A stretch of DNA of 23,648 nucleotides from a virus (IMGVR_UViG_3300008267_000388:1-23648); one strand, 5' to 3'. Positions 1-6,830 are shown, counted from the first letter of the stretch. The notes: a model not told the origin generated them from the letters alone. Numbers and translations are program-made.

Positions 1-81
1 ATTCAAATGTCAACTAATATTGATAAAAAAGACAATGACTTATTTAAAATATTAAGTGAAATAAAAAGTAAAATAAAATAA
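1..81 (+). CDS. 3' end of an unidentified late gene (cut by window edge)
   Basis: Frame +1 is open from the first base to a TAA at 79-81 and reads IQMSTNIDKKDNDLFKILSE and then a short lysine-rich end. It is probably the C-terminus of a larger upstream protein. A 24-aa peptide starting at the ATG at position 7 cannot be excluded. It has the same direction as the following late genes. No function can be read from it. Confidence 0.4.
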   Translation: MQMSTNIDKKDNDLFKILSEIKSKIK

Positions 82-105
82 ATGTTTAAGTAAATAATTA
101 TAGTT

Positions 106-480
106 ATGGAAAGCACAATTACAAAAAATCAATTATTATCTATTAGCCAATCTTTAGCATATTTAAGCACCAAAGAGACTGAACAATGGTACGCTATTGC
201 TAAAAATGTTCGTGCTATAAAACCTCATTTAGAAGATCTTCAACAATTTCAAAAAGAGATTGTAGAAAGATTTGCTGATAAAGATGAGAATGGTCAAATC
301 ATTTTTGAAGAAAGAGGAACACCTAAAATTTCTAATATTGATGTATTAAATAAAACATTACATGAATTAGGAAATGAAACAATAGTTGTTGATTTTTATA
401 CTATTGAAAAAGAATCTTTATTTAAATATAATTTAGAACCTCGTTATGTTGAACCACTTGTAGATTTTATCTTATCATAA
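106..480 (+). CDS. DUF1617-like phage protein
   Basis: A 124-aa soluble protein. The pattern is an N-terminal helix pair (about residues 5-60), a DENGQIIFEERG-type turn near 59-70, and a C-terminal part with a 'LGNETIVVDFYTIEKESL' segment. This resembles the DUF1617 family of phage proteins, whose role is unknown and which often lie near tail and lysis genes. The family call rests on pattern recall, not an alignment. Its TAA overlaps the ATG of the next gene by one base, so the two are probably translationally coupled. Confidence 0.5.
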   Translation: MESTITKNQLLSISQSLAYLSTKETEQWYAIAKNVRAIKPHLEDLQQFQKEIVERFADKDENGQIIFEERGTPKISNIDVLNKTLHELGNETIVVDFYTIEKESLFKYNLEPRYVEPLVDFILS

Positions 481-647
481 TGCACGAGTTTAATTATATT
501 TCAGCTATATTTTTAGAAGCATCAAATCAAAATATACCAAGGTTTGAACAAAACTTACAAAAGCTTTTACAATTAACTTTTGATGCATCTAAATCATTTG
601 ATTCGTTTGAAGAATATTATGAATATATAATGGCATTAAAAGATTAA
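480..647 (+). CDS. 55-aa late protein of unknown function
   Basis: Short ORF starting MHEFNYISAIFLEASNQN and ending in an acidic helix (SFDSFEEYYEYIMALKD). The start codon shares the A of the previous stop codon (TAATG), and the stop lies two bases before the next ATG. This head-to-tail packing is the main evidence that it is real. It could be a small partner of the preceding protein. No membrane segment or known motif is visible. Confidence 0.6.
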   Translation: MHEFNYISAIFLEASNQNIPRFEQNLQKLLQLTFDASKSFDSFEEYYEYIMALKD

Positions 648-649
648 TT

Positions 650-934
650 ATGGCTGCTAATTCTATTTCTGGTTCTAAAAAAGGTACATCTAAATCTGCT
701 CGTTATTATCAAAATAATTTAAAAGCAAGAGTTAAAAAAAACTTATATAATAAGAAGTATCATAGTACAGATGAAAGAATAGAATATAGAAGTGAATTAA
801 ATAAAGAAGCAAGAAAGAAAGGAGTGTATGGAAGTAGGTGGGCTAATGGGAAGGATTTGAGTCATACAAAAACAGGGAAGATGGTTCTTGAATCAGCATC
901 TAAAAATCGTGCAAGAAATAGAGGAAAAAAATGA
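650..934 (+). CDS. Conserved small basic phage protein
   Basis: A 94-aa, very lysine/arginine-rich protein. The N-terminus carries SGSKKGTSKSARYYQNN. The middle has the pattern YHSTDERIEYRSELNKEARKKG (about residues 37-58), and the end has DLSHTKTGKMVLESASKNR. I recognise this as a type that recurs in Bacteroidota phages, but no function is known to me. The charge suggests nucleic-acid or virion binding, which is an inference. The KGT...SA.YY stretch recurs in the 48-aa late protein at 18452-18598. It overlaps the endolysin gene by 4 bases. Confidence 0.7.
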   Translation: MAANSISGSKKGTSKSARYYQNNLKARVKKNLYNKKYHSTDERIEYRSELNKEARKKGVYGSRWANGKDLSHTKTGKMVLESASKNRARNRGKK

Positions 935-1422
935 ATAACATATCAGAACATATAACATTTGCAGAAGCTACCAAATCACAAGAGGCAATAAGAAAAGGTA
1001 TTCCTAATGAACCGACTAAAGCAAATTTATTAGCTATGCAGTCGTTAGCTGAAAAAGTATTTGAACCTTTAAGAAAATGGCATGGTAAACCAATTGGTAT
1101 TTCATCTTTTTTTAGAAGTGAAAAAGTAAATAAAGCTATCGGGGGTAGTACAACATCACAACATTGCGCTAACAATGGTGCTTCTGCTATTGATATTGAT
1201 GCAGATATATTTAATAATGGTATATCTAATTCAGAAATTTTTAAATATATAAAAGATAACTTGCCATTTGATCAGTTAATTTGGGAATTTGGTAATGATA
1301 AAAATCCTGATTGGGTTCATGTTAGCACTTTTATTGATGTTACTAAAAATAGAAAACAAATATTAAAAGCAGTAAGAAAAAACCTTGCAGGAAAATCAGT
1401 AACTATTTACGAAAAATTTTAA
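931..1422 (+). CDS. Endolysin, peptidase M15-type (D-Ala-D-Ala / L-Ala-D-Glu peptidase)
   Basis: A 163-aa protein predicted to cut peptide cross-bridges of host peptidoglycan at the end of infection. It shows the M15_3 pattern. Residues 55-64 read IGISSFFRSE. Zinc ligands are probably H78 (SQH), D88 or D90 (AIDID) and H130 (WVHVS), with E118 (LIWEFG) as the likely catalytic acid. The spacing between SQH and the Asp is slightly longer than usual. There is no signal peptide, so release would depend on the holin gene immediately downstream. The start overlaps the previous gene (ATGA). Confidence 0.88.
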   Translation: MNNISEHITFAEATKSQEAIRKGIPNEPTKANLLAMQSLAEKVFEPLRKWHGKPIGISSFFRSEKVNKAIGGSTTSQHCANNGASAIDIDADIFNNGISNSEIFKYIKDNLPFDQLIWEFGNDKNPDWVHVSTFIDVTKNRKQILKAVRKNLAGKSVTIYEKF

Positions 1423-1423
1423 A

Positions 1424-1657
1424 ATGGAAGAAAACATTGATAAGTTAGATTTAAAATCTCTTAAAAAAAGAATTAAATCAGAAACACCTGATTTCTGGGT
1501 TAAAGTTAGAAATATAATGGTTGGTGTTGGTGTTGTTAGTACAGCAATTGTTGCTGCACCTGTTGCATTACCTGCTACTTTAGTTTCATTAGCATCATAT
1601 GGTATAGCCATTGGTTCAGTCGGTGCTGCATTATCACAATTAACAACAAAAAAATGA
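1424..1657 (+). CDS. Holin candidate with two membrane segments
   Basis: A 77-aa protein. A charged N-terminus (residues 1-24, KSLKKRIKSETPDFW) is followed by a hydrophobic stretch at about 28-52 and a second at about 54-72, then a short KK end. Size, topology and position directly after the endolysin fit a small phage holin that opens the inner membrane. The sequence resembles holin-type proteins of Bacteroidota phages (KRIKS.TP.FW..VRN). The start lies one base after the endolysin stop. Holin is an inference from context and topology. Confidence 0.7.
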   Translation: MEENIDKLDLKSLKKRIKSETPDFWVKVRNIMVGVGVVSTAIVAAPVALPATLVSLASYGIAIGSVGAALSQLTTKK

Positions 1658-1893
1658 TAAATAATATAGAAAGTTTATTTATAGATTTACCTATTGTTCA
1701 AAAGAATGAGGGGATAGAATATTATAGTATTAATGTATTAAACATTAACTATATAAGAAAATGGGTAGGTATTAAAGGTGAACTTCAATCTGTAATCTAT
1801 TTCAATGGAAGCGATAAGAAGTATTTAATTGTAAATCTTCCTAAAGCATCCATTGAACAAAAGATTAATAGTAGAGTATCAGTTATTGCTTAA
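1654..1893 (+). CDS. 79-aa protein of unknown function, last gene of rightward block
   Basis: Starts MINNIESLFIDLPIVQKNEG and overlaps the holin gene by four bases (ATGA). It is soluble, with alternating short beta-like stretches (EYYSINVLNINYI, LQSVIYFNGSDKKYLIVNLP), perhaps a small beta-sandwich. Its stop codon overlaps the stop codon of the convergent leftward gene in the palindrome TTAA at 1890-1893, leaving no room for a terminator between the two transcription units. Function not recognised. Confidence 0.65.
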   Translation: MINNIESLFIDLPIVQKNEGIEYYSINVLNINYIRKWVGIKGELQSVIYFNGSDKKYLIVNLPKASIEQKINSRVSVIA

Positions 1894-2078
1894 TAGCCAT
1901 TTCCATCGCCATCAAAATAATCATTTATATTAGATGGATATATTTCATTTATTATTCCAATAGCTTTAGATAAACCATCTACATAGCCACTATAATAATG
2001 ATTATAATTTTTCATTTGTTCCTCTATATTTTTTTTATGTAGTTCTAAATGATTAATTAATGTATCAATTTTTTCCAT
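1890..2078 (-). CDS. 62-aa protein of unknown function, last gene of leftward block
   Basis: Reads MEKIDTLINHLELHKKNIEE, then a helix, and ends DYFDGDGNGY. I chose the ATG at 2078. An in-frame GTG at 2090 would add four residues but is a weaker start. It overlaps the end of the upstream zinc-ribbon gene by 14 bases. The GYVDGLSKAIGIINEIY stretch is typical of small phage helical proteins with a 'GY.DGL..AI.II' pattern. No function is recognised. Confidence 0.6.
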   Translation of the reverse strand: MEKIDTLINHLELHKKNIEEQMKNYNHYYSGYVDGLSKAIGIINEIYPSNINDYFDGDGNGY

Positions 2079-2241
2079 ATTTAAGATCACAGCTTAAGCA
2101 ATTATAATTAGTTCCCTTTGTTACCTTTATTACATAAGGTTTATAAGATTTTTTCCAAAGATATCTGAAATTTTTGCACTTATAACAATGCTTATATATA
2201 AATTTAATATCTTTTATATTATTTAGTATATACCATATCAT
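2065..2241 (-). CDS. 58-aa zinc-ribbon microprotein
   Basis: A 58-aa ORF that fills the gap between two leftward genes. It has C-x2-C pairs at HCYKC (residues 19-22) and NCLSC (about 48-51), a Cys4 zinc-ribbon layout with about 25 residues between the pairs, and many basic and aromatic residues between them. Its ATG overlaps the upstream TGA (ATGA at 2238-2241), which supports translational coupling. A zinc-binding nucleic-acid or protein adaptor is the natural guess. Function unknown. Confidence 0.6.
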   Translation of the reverse strand: MIWYILNNIKDIKFIYKHCYKCKNFRYLWKKSYKPYVIKVTKGTNYNCLSCDLKYGKN

Positions 2242-2459
2242 AACTTATTAAGTTCTTTATTTATAGATTCCCAATATTTTAAATCATCTGATTTACCATA
2301 CCAAGTTTTTTCTTTTTCTTTAAAGTATTTACAGAATATATTAACTGCTATTTTAGCTATTTCTACAGATTCATAATAGTTCATAAATAGTTCATCTGTA
2401 AATTCATCTAAAAATTTTTGTGTTTCTATTTCTTCAAATGTTTTCAAATATTTATTCAT
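2238..2459 (-). CDS. 73-aa helical protein of unknown function
   Basis: Starts MNKYLKTFEEIETQKFLDEF and appears almost entirely helical and acidic, with a KEKTWYGKSDDLKYWESI segment near the end. It has the same direction and tight spacing as its neighbours: 11 bases after the radical SAM gene, and overlapping the zinc-ribbon ORF by four bases. No family recognised. Confidence 0.6.
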   Translation of the reverse strand: MNKYLKTFEEIETQKFLDEFTDELFMNYYESVEIAKIAVNIFCKYFKEKEKTWYGKSDDLKYWESINKELNKL

Positions 2460-2470
2460 GTTATTTTAGT

Positions 2471-3328
2471 TTAAAATATATATCTAATTGTATTCCAAGG
2501 TATTATTTCATTATGTAGTTTAACAAATGAATTTATAAATCCTCTTTTTAAATCATGTTTATACCTAATGTTTTTACCACCATATTGAGATATTTTATTT
2601 TCTTGTATAGTTGGAACCCATAAGTATTCTTCTTCACCTGGAATATTTTTTAGTAAATTATAATTGTGTTTATTTTTATTATGTGTTAAAAATATAACTT
2701 CAGCTTTGACAACATCTTTATAATCTACATAATCATTAACCATTTGAAACAATAATTTATATTGTTCTAACCAATTACCTGCAACAATAACAGGACTAAA
2801 ATTGATATGAACATCATAACCTGCATCTATAAATGCGTCAATAGCTTTTATTCTATCTATTATTTTAGATGTATTAGGTTCTAATATGTCAGACATGTCT
2901 TGTGGCATTAGACTAAATCTAATTCTTATTTTTTGTTTAGGATCATAATTAAGTAAATCTACATTTACATATTTTGTAGCAAATGAACCCATAGCTAATG
3001 GATGTTTTTTGAAAAATCCAAAGATTTGTTTTACATCATGGAATTTAGCGTGTAATGCAAAATCTTCATTACAACTAATGTCATATGTAATATATTCAGC
3101 ATGAGTTTGATTTGGCTTTTCTACATATGTAAACCATGCGTGATTGTTAATTTCTGTTAAAATTTGTTCTGTATTGGTATAAATTTCAAGACCTTCAGGT
3201 TTATGTCTTTTCATATAACAATATGAACATTTAAATAGACAACCAAATCCAAAACTTGGACTGATAAAATCTGTACTTCTGCCACTTGGTCTTATGGCAA
3301 AGCTTTTTAGTTTAGTTTTAGTTTGCAT
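2471..3328 (-). CDS. Radical SAM protein, spore-photoproduct-lyase-like
   Basis: A 285-aa protein in the chosen form, starting MQTKTKLKSFAIRPSG. It carries the radical SAM cluster motif C-x3-C-x2-C in GFGCLFKCSYCYMKR (Cys30, 34, 37), which binds a 4Fe-4S cluster and splits S-adenosylmethionine. The pattern 'SPSFGFGC' and a later YDISCNED (Cys86) are as in the SplB/SPL-like group. Cys86 sits about 56 residues after the first cluster cysteine, near where SplB has its hydrogen-donor cysteine. Its role could be direct repair of dipyrimidine lesions, but SPL-like proteins are diverse. An upstream in-frame ATG at 3355 would add nine residues. I prefer 3328 because its leader (AAAACCAAACACT) recurs before other starts here. 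Confidence 0.8.
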   Translation of the reverse strand: MQTKTKLKSFAIRPSGRSTDFISPSFGFGCLFKCSYCYMKRHKPEGLEIYTNTEQILTEINNHAWFTYVEKPNQTHAEYITYDISCNEDFALHAKFHDVKQIFGFFKKHPLAMGSFATKYVNVDLLNYDPKQKIRIRFSLMPQDMSDILEPNTSKIIDRIKAIDAFIDAGYDVHINFSPVIVAGNWLEQYKLLFQMVNDYVDYKDVVKAEVIFLTHNKNKHNYNLLKNIPGEEEYLWVPTIQENKISQYGGKNIRYKHDLKRGFINSFVKLHNEIIPWNTIRYIF

Positions 3329-3348
3329 AGTGTTTGGTTTTAGTGTTG

Positions 3349-3573
3349 TTAGCATCCTTCTTCTGGGTTAGTTAATCTTGTTTCTAATGTTGATTGTTCT
3401 TCTAAATATAATTTGATAACTGCTATAGTTTTTAAAAGGTCATCTTTGAATTGTCCTTTTTTTCTACAGCGTACTATTCTTTTTATTATATCAAACTCAT
3501 ATGCGTTTAATTTTTGTTGTTGAGCAAAAGCATAGAGAGAACCATGAGAATTATCATAATGTGTGTACTTCAT
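3349..3573 (-). CDS. DUF3310-like protein
   Basis: A 74-aa protein in the preferred form, starting MKYTHYDNSHGSLYAFAQQQ. The LNAYEFDIIKRIVRCRKKG stretch followed by a DDLLKTIAVIKLYLEEQ helix matches the layout of DUF3310 (SaV-like) proteins of phages. That family is often found beside nucleotide-metabolism genes, and its function is unknown. A longer form from the ATG at 3624 would overlap MazG by 35 bases and add 17 residues that do not fit the family. It lies between MazG and the radical SAM gene. Confidence 0.6.
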   Translation of the reverse strand: MKYTHYDNSHGSLYAFAQQQKLNAYEFDIIKRIVRCRKKGQFKDDLLKTIAVIKLYLEEQSTLETRLTNPEEGC

Positions 3574-3589
3574 ACAGCGTGATAGTGAT

Positions 3590-4168
3590 TTATTTATTAG
3601 TAATGTTTTCTTGCATTGTTTCATATTCTTTTTTTATGTTTCTGTTATTAGCATCATCAACATTGAATTTATCAGGAAACCTAACTTTTAATTTATTAAT
3701 ATTAGTGTTTAGCATTACATCTATTTTTGCTTCATGCATTTTACAAGTGTTAGCAACAAACATTTTAATGTTTTCTAAATGATTAATAACGCTGATATTG
3801 TTTATAGGTCTATTATAGTATATAGCTTTTTTGTATATATCTAATAGTTCAGTTGATTCTATTATTGTGTTACCCATATCAATATTATCAACTTTGTTTT
3901 TAATAACAGGTAAACCTTCTTCATTGTATTCAATAAGTCTTTCTAAATTGGCTATATACCAACATATATCACCTAACTCTTCAGTTATATTAACAGCATC
4001 TTTATTTACAATTGCTGTTATTAGTTCACCTAATTCTGTATTAATACCTATTGCACAATGCGCTTTGTTTAATGTATCTATTAGTTGTTTGTTATTTAAA
4101 TCTTTGTTTAAATCTTCAATGTAACTAAAAGTTCTTTCTGATAATTTTTTGTATTCTTTCCAGTTCAT
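3590..4168 (-). CDS. MazG-like nucleotide pyrophosphohydrolase
   Basis: A 192-aa all-helical protein with the MazG metal-binding signature: E45-x2-E48 (TELGELITAI) and, one helix later, E64-x2-D67 (EELGDICWYIANL). Such enzymes hydrolyse NTPs or dNTPs to monophosphates. Phage MazG proteins are thought to tune nucleotide pools or lower ppGpp. The C-terminal half (residues about 95-192) is an extra helical region with no motif I know. The upstream leader carries a five-codon minigene and a GC-rich hairpin. Confidence 0.85.
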   Translation of the reverse strand: MNWKEYKKLSERTFSYIEDLNKDLNNKQLIDTLNKAHCAIGINTELGELITAIVNKDAVNITEELGDICWYIANLERLIEYNEEGLPVIKNKVDNIDMGNTIIESTELLDIYKKAIYYNRPINNISVINHLENIKMFVANTCKMHEAKIDVMLNTNINKLKVRFPDKFNVDDANNRNIKKEYETMQENITNK

Positions 4169-4180
4169 ATTATTATTTTT

Positions 4181-4198
4181 TTATATTTGTATACGCAT
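4181..4198 (-). promoter_or_regulatory. Possible five-codon leader minigene before MazG
   Basis: The recurring leader AAAACCAAAACACT is followed by ATG CGT ATA CAA ATA TAA (MRIQI), ending 12 bases before the MazG start codon at 4168. The same leader precedes the starts of the radical SAM and exonuclease genes, so here it seems to deliver ribosomes to a minigene rather than directly to MazG. It may be a leader peptide or simply a decayed start. Confidence 0.35.
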
Positions 4199-4224
4199 AG
4201 TGTTTTGGTTTTATTGGTTTAATT

Positions 4225-4250
4225 GGGAGCAATTATTTGCTCCCTTTTTT
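4225..4250 (+). terminator. Rho-independent terminator shape, rightward
   Basis: GGGAGCAA-TTAT-TTGCTCCC forms a perfect 8-bp stem with a 4-base loop (4225-4232 with 4237-4244), followed on the + strand by six T. All genes around it run leftward, and on that strand the T-run precedes the hairpin as A6. So it would stop rightward (antisense) transcription, perhaps read-through from the late block ending at 1893. On the leftward mRNA it would be a hairpin in the MazG leader. Confidence 0.55.
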
Positions 4251-4383
4251 ATTTAATCATTTCATTATATTCTGCAATTATTTTTCTTATTGCATTGCCA
4301 AGATCATAATCATTTTGATTTTCTTGTGCTGCTTTTAAAACATCTATAAAAGCTTCTACCATTATTACAACATCTTTACTCAT
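4249..4383 (-). CDS. 44-aa small protein of unknown function
   Basis: Reads MSKDVVIMVEAFIDVLKAAQ and ends in a second helix (DLGNAIRKIIAEYNEMIK). It starts one base after the stop of the upstream winged-helix gene, which supports it as a real member of the operon. Its stop codon lies on the edge of the hairpin at 4225-4250. No known motif is present. Confidence 0.5.
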   Translation of the reverse strand: MSKDVVIMVEAFIDVLKAAQENQNDYDLGNAIRKIIAEYNEMIK

Positions 4384-4384
4384 A

Positions 4385-4744
4385 TTAATTATTTTTATTA
4401 GGTATAACAAACGATTTAGCTATTGCCAATATTGCTTCTGCTCTTTGTTTCAAAGATGAAATATAAAGCTCTATTTCTTCAGGGTCTTGTGAAACATAAT
4501 AACCTACTGATGTAGCTACAAGATTTTTAACTAAACCTTTTAATCTAATATAGTTAATCATCTTTCTTATTCTTACTTCAGATACATCATAGTTAGCTTC
4601 TTTTAATTTAGCAACCATTGTTTTATTTGTTATTGCGTTTTCTTTACCTATTTTATTTGACAATCCTTTAACAAGTATTGGAATTAATGTATTGAGTTCG
4701 TAACCTGATAGGTTATCTGTTTCCTCTTCAAAACCTATAATCAT
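4385..4744 (-). CDS. Winged-helix/HTH-type phage protein
   Basis: A 119-aa protein. Residues about 38-85 show an HTH-like order: NKTMVAKLKEANYDVSEVRI (helices), then RKMINYIRLKGLVKNLVATS and GYYVSQDPEEI as the wing. The C-terminus is one long helix (YISSLKQRAEAILAIAKSF). This layout is common in Bacteroidota phages, and the likely role is DNA binding (repressor or replication accessory). It overlaps the upstream Cro-like gene by four bases, so the two HTH proteins are co-translated. Confidence 0.6.
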   Translation of the reverse strand: MIIGFEEETDNLSGYELNTLIPILVKGLSNKIGKENAITNKTMVAKLKEANYDVSEVRIRKMINYIRLKGLVKNLVATSVGYYVSQDPEEIELYISSLKQRAEAILAIAKSFVIPNKNN

Positions 4745-4962
4745 ATTTTTTGTTTTATATAATTATTATTTAAATCATTTAATACTTTAGATGGAGCAAC
4801 TTTTAAAATTTGAGCCATTGCATTTATTGTTGTTATAGATAAATGACCAGTCCGTATATGATAATATAATAACTGTTTACTTATTTTTAACTTTCTTGCT
4901 AATAGCGTTTGTCTTATTTTGTGTTCCTTAATATATTTTAATGTGTTATATTTAATAATCAT
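4741..4962 (-). CDS. Cro/CI-type helix-turn-helix regulator
   Basis: A 73-aa protein in which residues about 8-60 form a Cro/C1-type HTH: HKIRQTLLARKLKISKQLLY as helices 1-3, then TINAMAQILKVAPSKVL. It is small, with no dimer or sensor domain. It overlaps the exonuclease gene upstream and the winged-helix gene downstream by four bases each. It probably controls early/late switching. The palindromic repeats at 18043-18116 are possible targets, which is speculation. Confidence 0.78.
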   Translation of the reverse strand: MIIKYNTLKYIKEHKIRQTLLARKLKISKQLLYYHIRTGHLSITTINAMAQILKVAPSKVLNDLNNNYIKQKI

Positions 4963-5798
4963 AGTACACCTTTTATTACATTATTTGAAATTCGTTCACC
5001 AAATAAATCTTCAACAAAATAATATTTATAAGTTTCTAATAAAGAAACAATTTCATTCCAACCTTTATTGATAGATTCAATTGACATTTCATACATTGCT
5101 ACTCTATATGGTGCTGATTTTTCTACTACAATAAATTTAAATTTACTTGCATTAAACATGTTTAAATAAAATGCAGCTTGTCTAAAATAACCATAGTCTA
5201 TACATGAATTTTTAAAATCATTTAATTCTACATTGTTAGTAGTTTTAATATCTATAATTGTAGAACCTTGTATTATATCAGCTTTAGCTTTACATGGTAC
5301 ACCATTAATCCATTTTAAAGCAATTGTTTCATACTTAGCACCTCTTATTTCAGACATGACTTCTTCTCTTCTATTGATTGAATCAATCATACCCATAACA
5401 TCATTATATTCTTTTGATGTTAATATAATTGAATCAGTATTGTTTTCTTTAAATTTATTAAGCCATTCTTTATTTACATTTGCTCTTAAAGTTTGGTCTG
5501 GACTTGGTAACATACTGTTATCCCATACAGCCATTTTAAGTTTATGTGGTTCTAATATTCCTTTATGCACAGCATCACCTATAGCAAATGCTTCGTTAAA
5601 ATCTTTTTGACCACTTAAATAAGCTGATAGTTTATCAGGTGATTGATATAGTTTACTTAACATGCTATTAGTAACATATCTTTTATCATCATAATAATTG
5701 TCATCATTTATAAAAGGTAATCCTTCTGCTAATGAATGATTGTCATTAGATGAATTATAAATAAATCCTGTTGCTTGAAAATTGTTTAAAGTTTCCAT
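4959..5798 (-). CDS. PD-(D/E)XK exonuclease (RecE/lambda-exonuclease-like)
   Basis: A 279-aa protein with the layout of phage DUF3799/RecB-type nucleases: NSMLSKLYQSPDKLSAYLSG near the start, GDAVHKGILEP with H78, CKAKADII with D174, IIDIKTT giving the D183-x-K185 motif, and YGYFRQAAFYLNMF with Q207. These are the metal-binding and catalytic positions of the family. Its likely role is to resect double-strand ends for the annealing protein encoded upstream at 7703-8143. The leader AAAACAAAACACT precedes the ATG at 5798. Confidence 0.83.
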   Translation of the reverse strand: METLNNFQATGFIYNSSNDNHSLAEGLPFINDDNYYDDKRYVTNSMLSKLYQSPDKLSAYLSGQKDFNEAFAIGDAVHKGILEPHKLKMAVWDNSMLPSPDQTLRANVNKEWLNKFKENNTDSIILTSKEYNDVMGMIDSINRREEVMSEIRGAKYETIALKWINGVPCKAKADIIQGSTIIDIKTTNNVELNDFKNSCIDYGYFRQAAFYLNMFNASKFKFIVVEKSAPYRVAMYEMSIESINKGWNEIVSLLETYKYYFVEDLFGERISNNVIKGVL

Positions 5799-5813
5799 AG
5801 TGTTTTGTTTTAG

Positions 5814-6215
5814 TTAGTTTATAATTGAAATTAATACTCCTGGTTTTTCTTTATTGTATTCGTAATCTATAAATATTGGTATTATACAATCGGCATTATC
5901 ATCATCTATCCAATTGTTATTTACCATTAAATCTTGTACTGTTTGTGCTGGATTTAAATAATCAAATTTTCTTTTACTATCTCTATAAAACTTAAATCCT
6001 ACTTTAACAGGTTTAGGTAATGAATCATATATCTCTCTAAACTTTTTGCTATTAGCAATATAATATGAAGTTGTTTTTGATTTATAGTTTTTAGTTGTTT
6101 TAGAATCAGTAAAGATTGGTACTTTTTCATTTCCTCTTTTAAACCATACAAGTTCTTTACTGTTTTTAGATGATGCTACATTGTATGGTATAAAAATTTC
6201 TATTAGTGTATTCAT
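5814..6215 (-). CDS. RusA-like Holliday junction resolvase
   Basis: A 133-aa protein matching RusA family layout: KFDYLNPAQTVQDLMVNNNW then IDDDNADCIIP. RusA uses three aspartates. Here D85 and D95, and the following D104-D106 cluster, are present, but the second Asp of the usual 'D-x-D-N' is replaced (FDYLN, Leu87). This variant is, from memory, usual in Bacteroidota phages, so I still expect junction cleavage. It overlaps the NinB-like gene by four bases (ATGA). Confidence 0.8.
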   Translation of the reverse strand: MNTLIEIFIPYNVASSKNSKELVWFKRGNEKVPIFTDSKTTKNYKSKTTSYYIANSKKFREIYDSLPKPVKVGFKFYRDSKRKFDYLNPAQTVQDLMVNNNWIDDDNADCIIPIFIDYEYNKEKPGVLISIIN

Positions 6216-6634
6216 ATAAAATCATTTTGATTTGGATCAGGTATGTTTATTCCACGCTCTGCCCAATAGGTTTGTATTTGATTTTTAAAATCCATAAACT
6301 CGGTTGTTGTCATATCACTTGTTCTTTTGTGAGTATATGTTATTATTGTTTCACCTAATGTTTCTTTAATTACTTTGTTTGCCTTAACTACTTTTTCTAA
6401 ATGAAATTCATGAAGATCTTCTTTGTTATATTCTTCACCTGTATATTCCAATATATTAGACATAATAATAGGCAATGCAACACCATAATACCAATTGTTT
6501 TGTGATAGACTTCTTTTCTTTTTAGGTTTAGATATTTCTATAACTACTTCTTGGTTGTTATATTCATCAGGTAAATTTTCTTCTACATGCAGTTTGTTGT
6601 TTACAACATTGCATTTTAAAATTAATGTTCCCAT
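6212..6634 (-). CDS. ninB: NinB-like recombination protein
   Basis: A 140-aa protein. The core has KKRSLSQNNWYYGVALPIIM (about residues 37-56) and near the end YWAERGINIPDPNQ, both typical of the NinB (lambda Orf) family. That family binds single-stranded DNA and SSB and can replace RecFOR in phage recombination. It is placed between SSB and RusA, as expected. The first 35 residues are a small beta region. It overlaps both neighbours by a few bases. Confidence 0.75.
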   Translation of the reverse strand: MGTLILKCNVVNNKLHVEENLPDEYNNQEVVIEISKPKKKRSLSQNNWYYGVALPIIMSNILEYTGEEYNKEDLHEFHLEKVVKANKVIKETLGETIITYTHKRTSDMTTTEFMDFKNQIQTYWAERGINIPDPNQNDFI

Positions 6635-6828
6635 CTTGTATCTATTTTATTTTTAATTTCAGTAATAGAATTTGATTCTGATGATTGTATAATTCTTCTT
6701 AGTTTAGATAATTCTATTTCAATTCCAGAAAAGTTTTTGTGTTTAATAGACAATAAGTTTACCCCTCTTATTGAGAGGGATAAACTATAATCATTGTCTA
6801 TTTTTTTAATTGTAAATGAATAATCCAT
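6622..6828 (-). CDS. 68-aa protein of unknown function
   Basis: Starts MDYSFTIKKIDNDYSLSLSI and ends in an acidic helix and a TRWEH tail. It fills the gap between the SSB and NinB genes, starting two bases after the SSB stop and overlapping NinB by 13 bases. A stem of 6 + 5 bp with one mismatch (6757-6785) lies inside the coding sequence. No motif recognised. Confidence 0.6.
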   Translation of the reverse strand: MDYSFTIKKIDNDYSLSLSIRGVNLLSIKHKNFSGIEIELSKLRRIIQSSESNSITEIKNKIDTRWEH

Positions 6829-6830
6829 AA

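Noticed and set aside
4181-4190. Rightward TATATTTG box near 4183
   Set aside because: Matches the -7 consensus but has no rightward gene to serve and such strings are common in AT-rich DNA.
6757-6785. Imperfect hairpin GTTTA-C-CCCTCT / AGAGGG-A-TAAAC inside the 68-aa gene
   Set aside because: Lies within coding sequence with a mismatch and no T-run; not enough support for a terminator or regulatory call.
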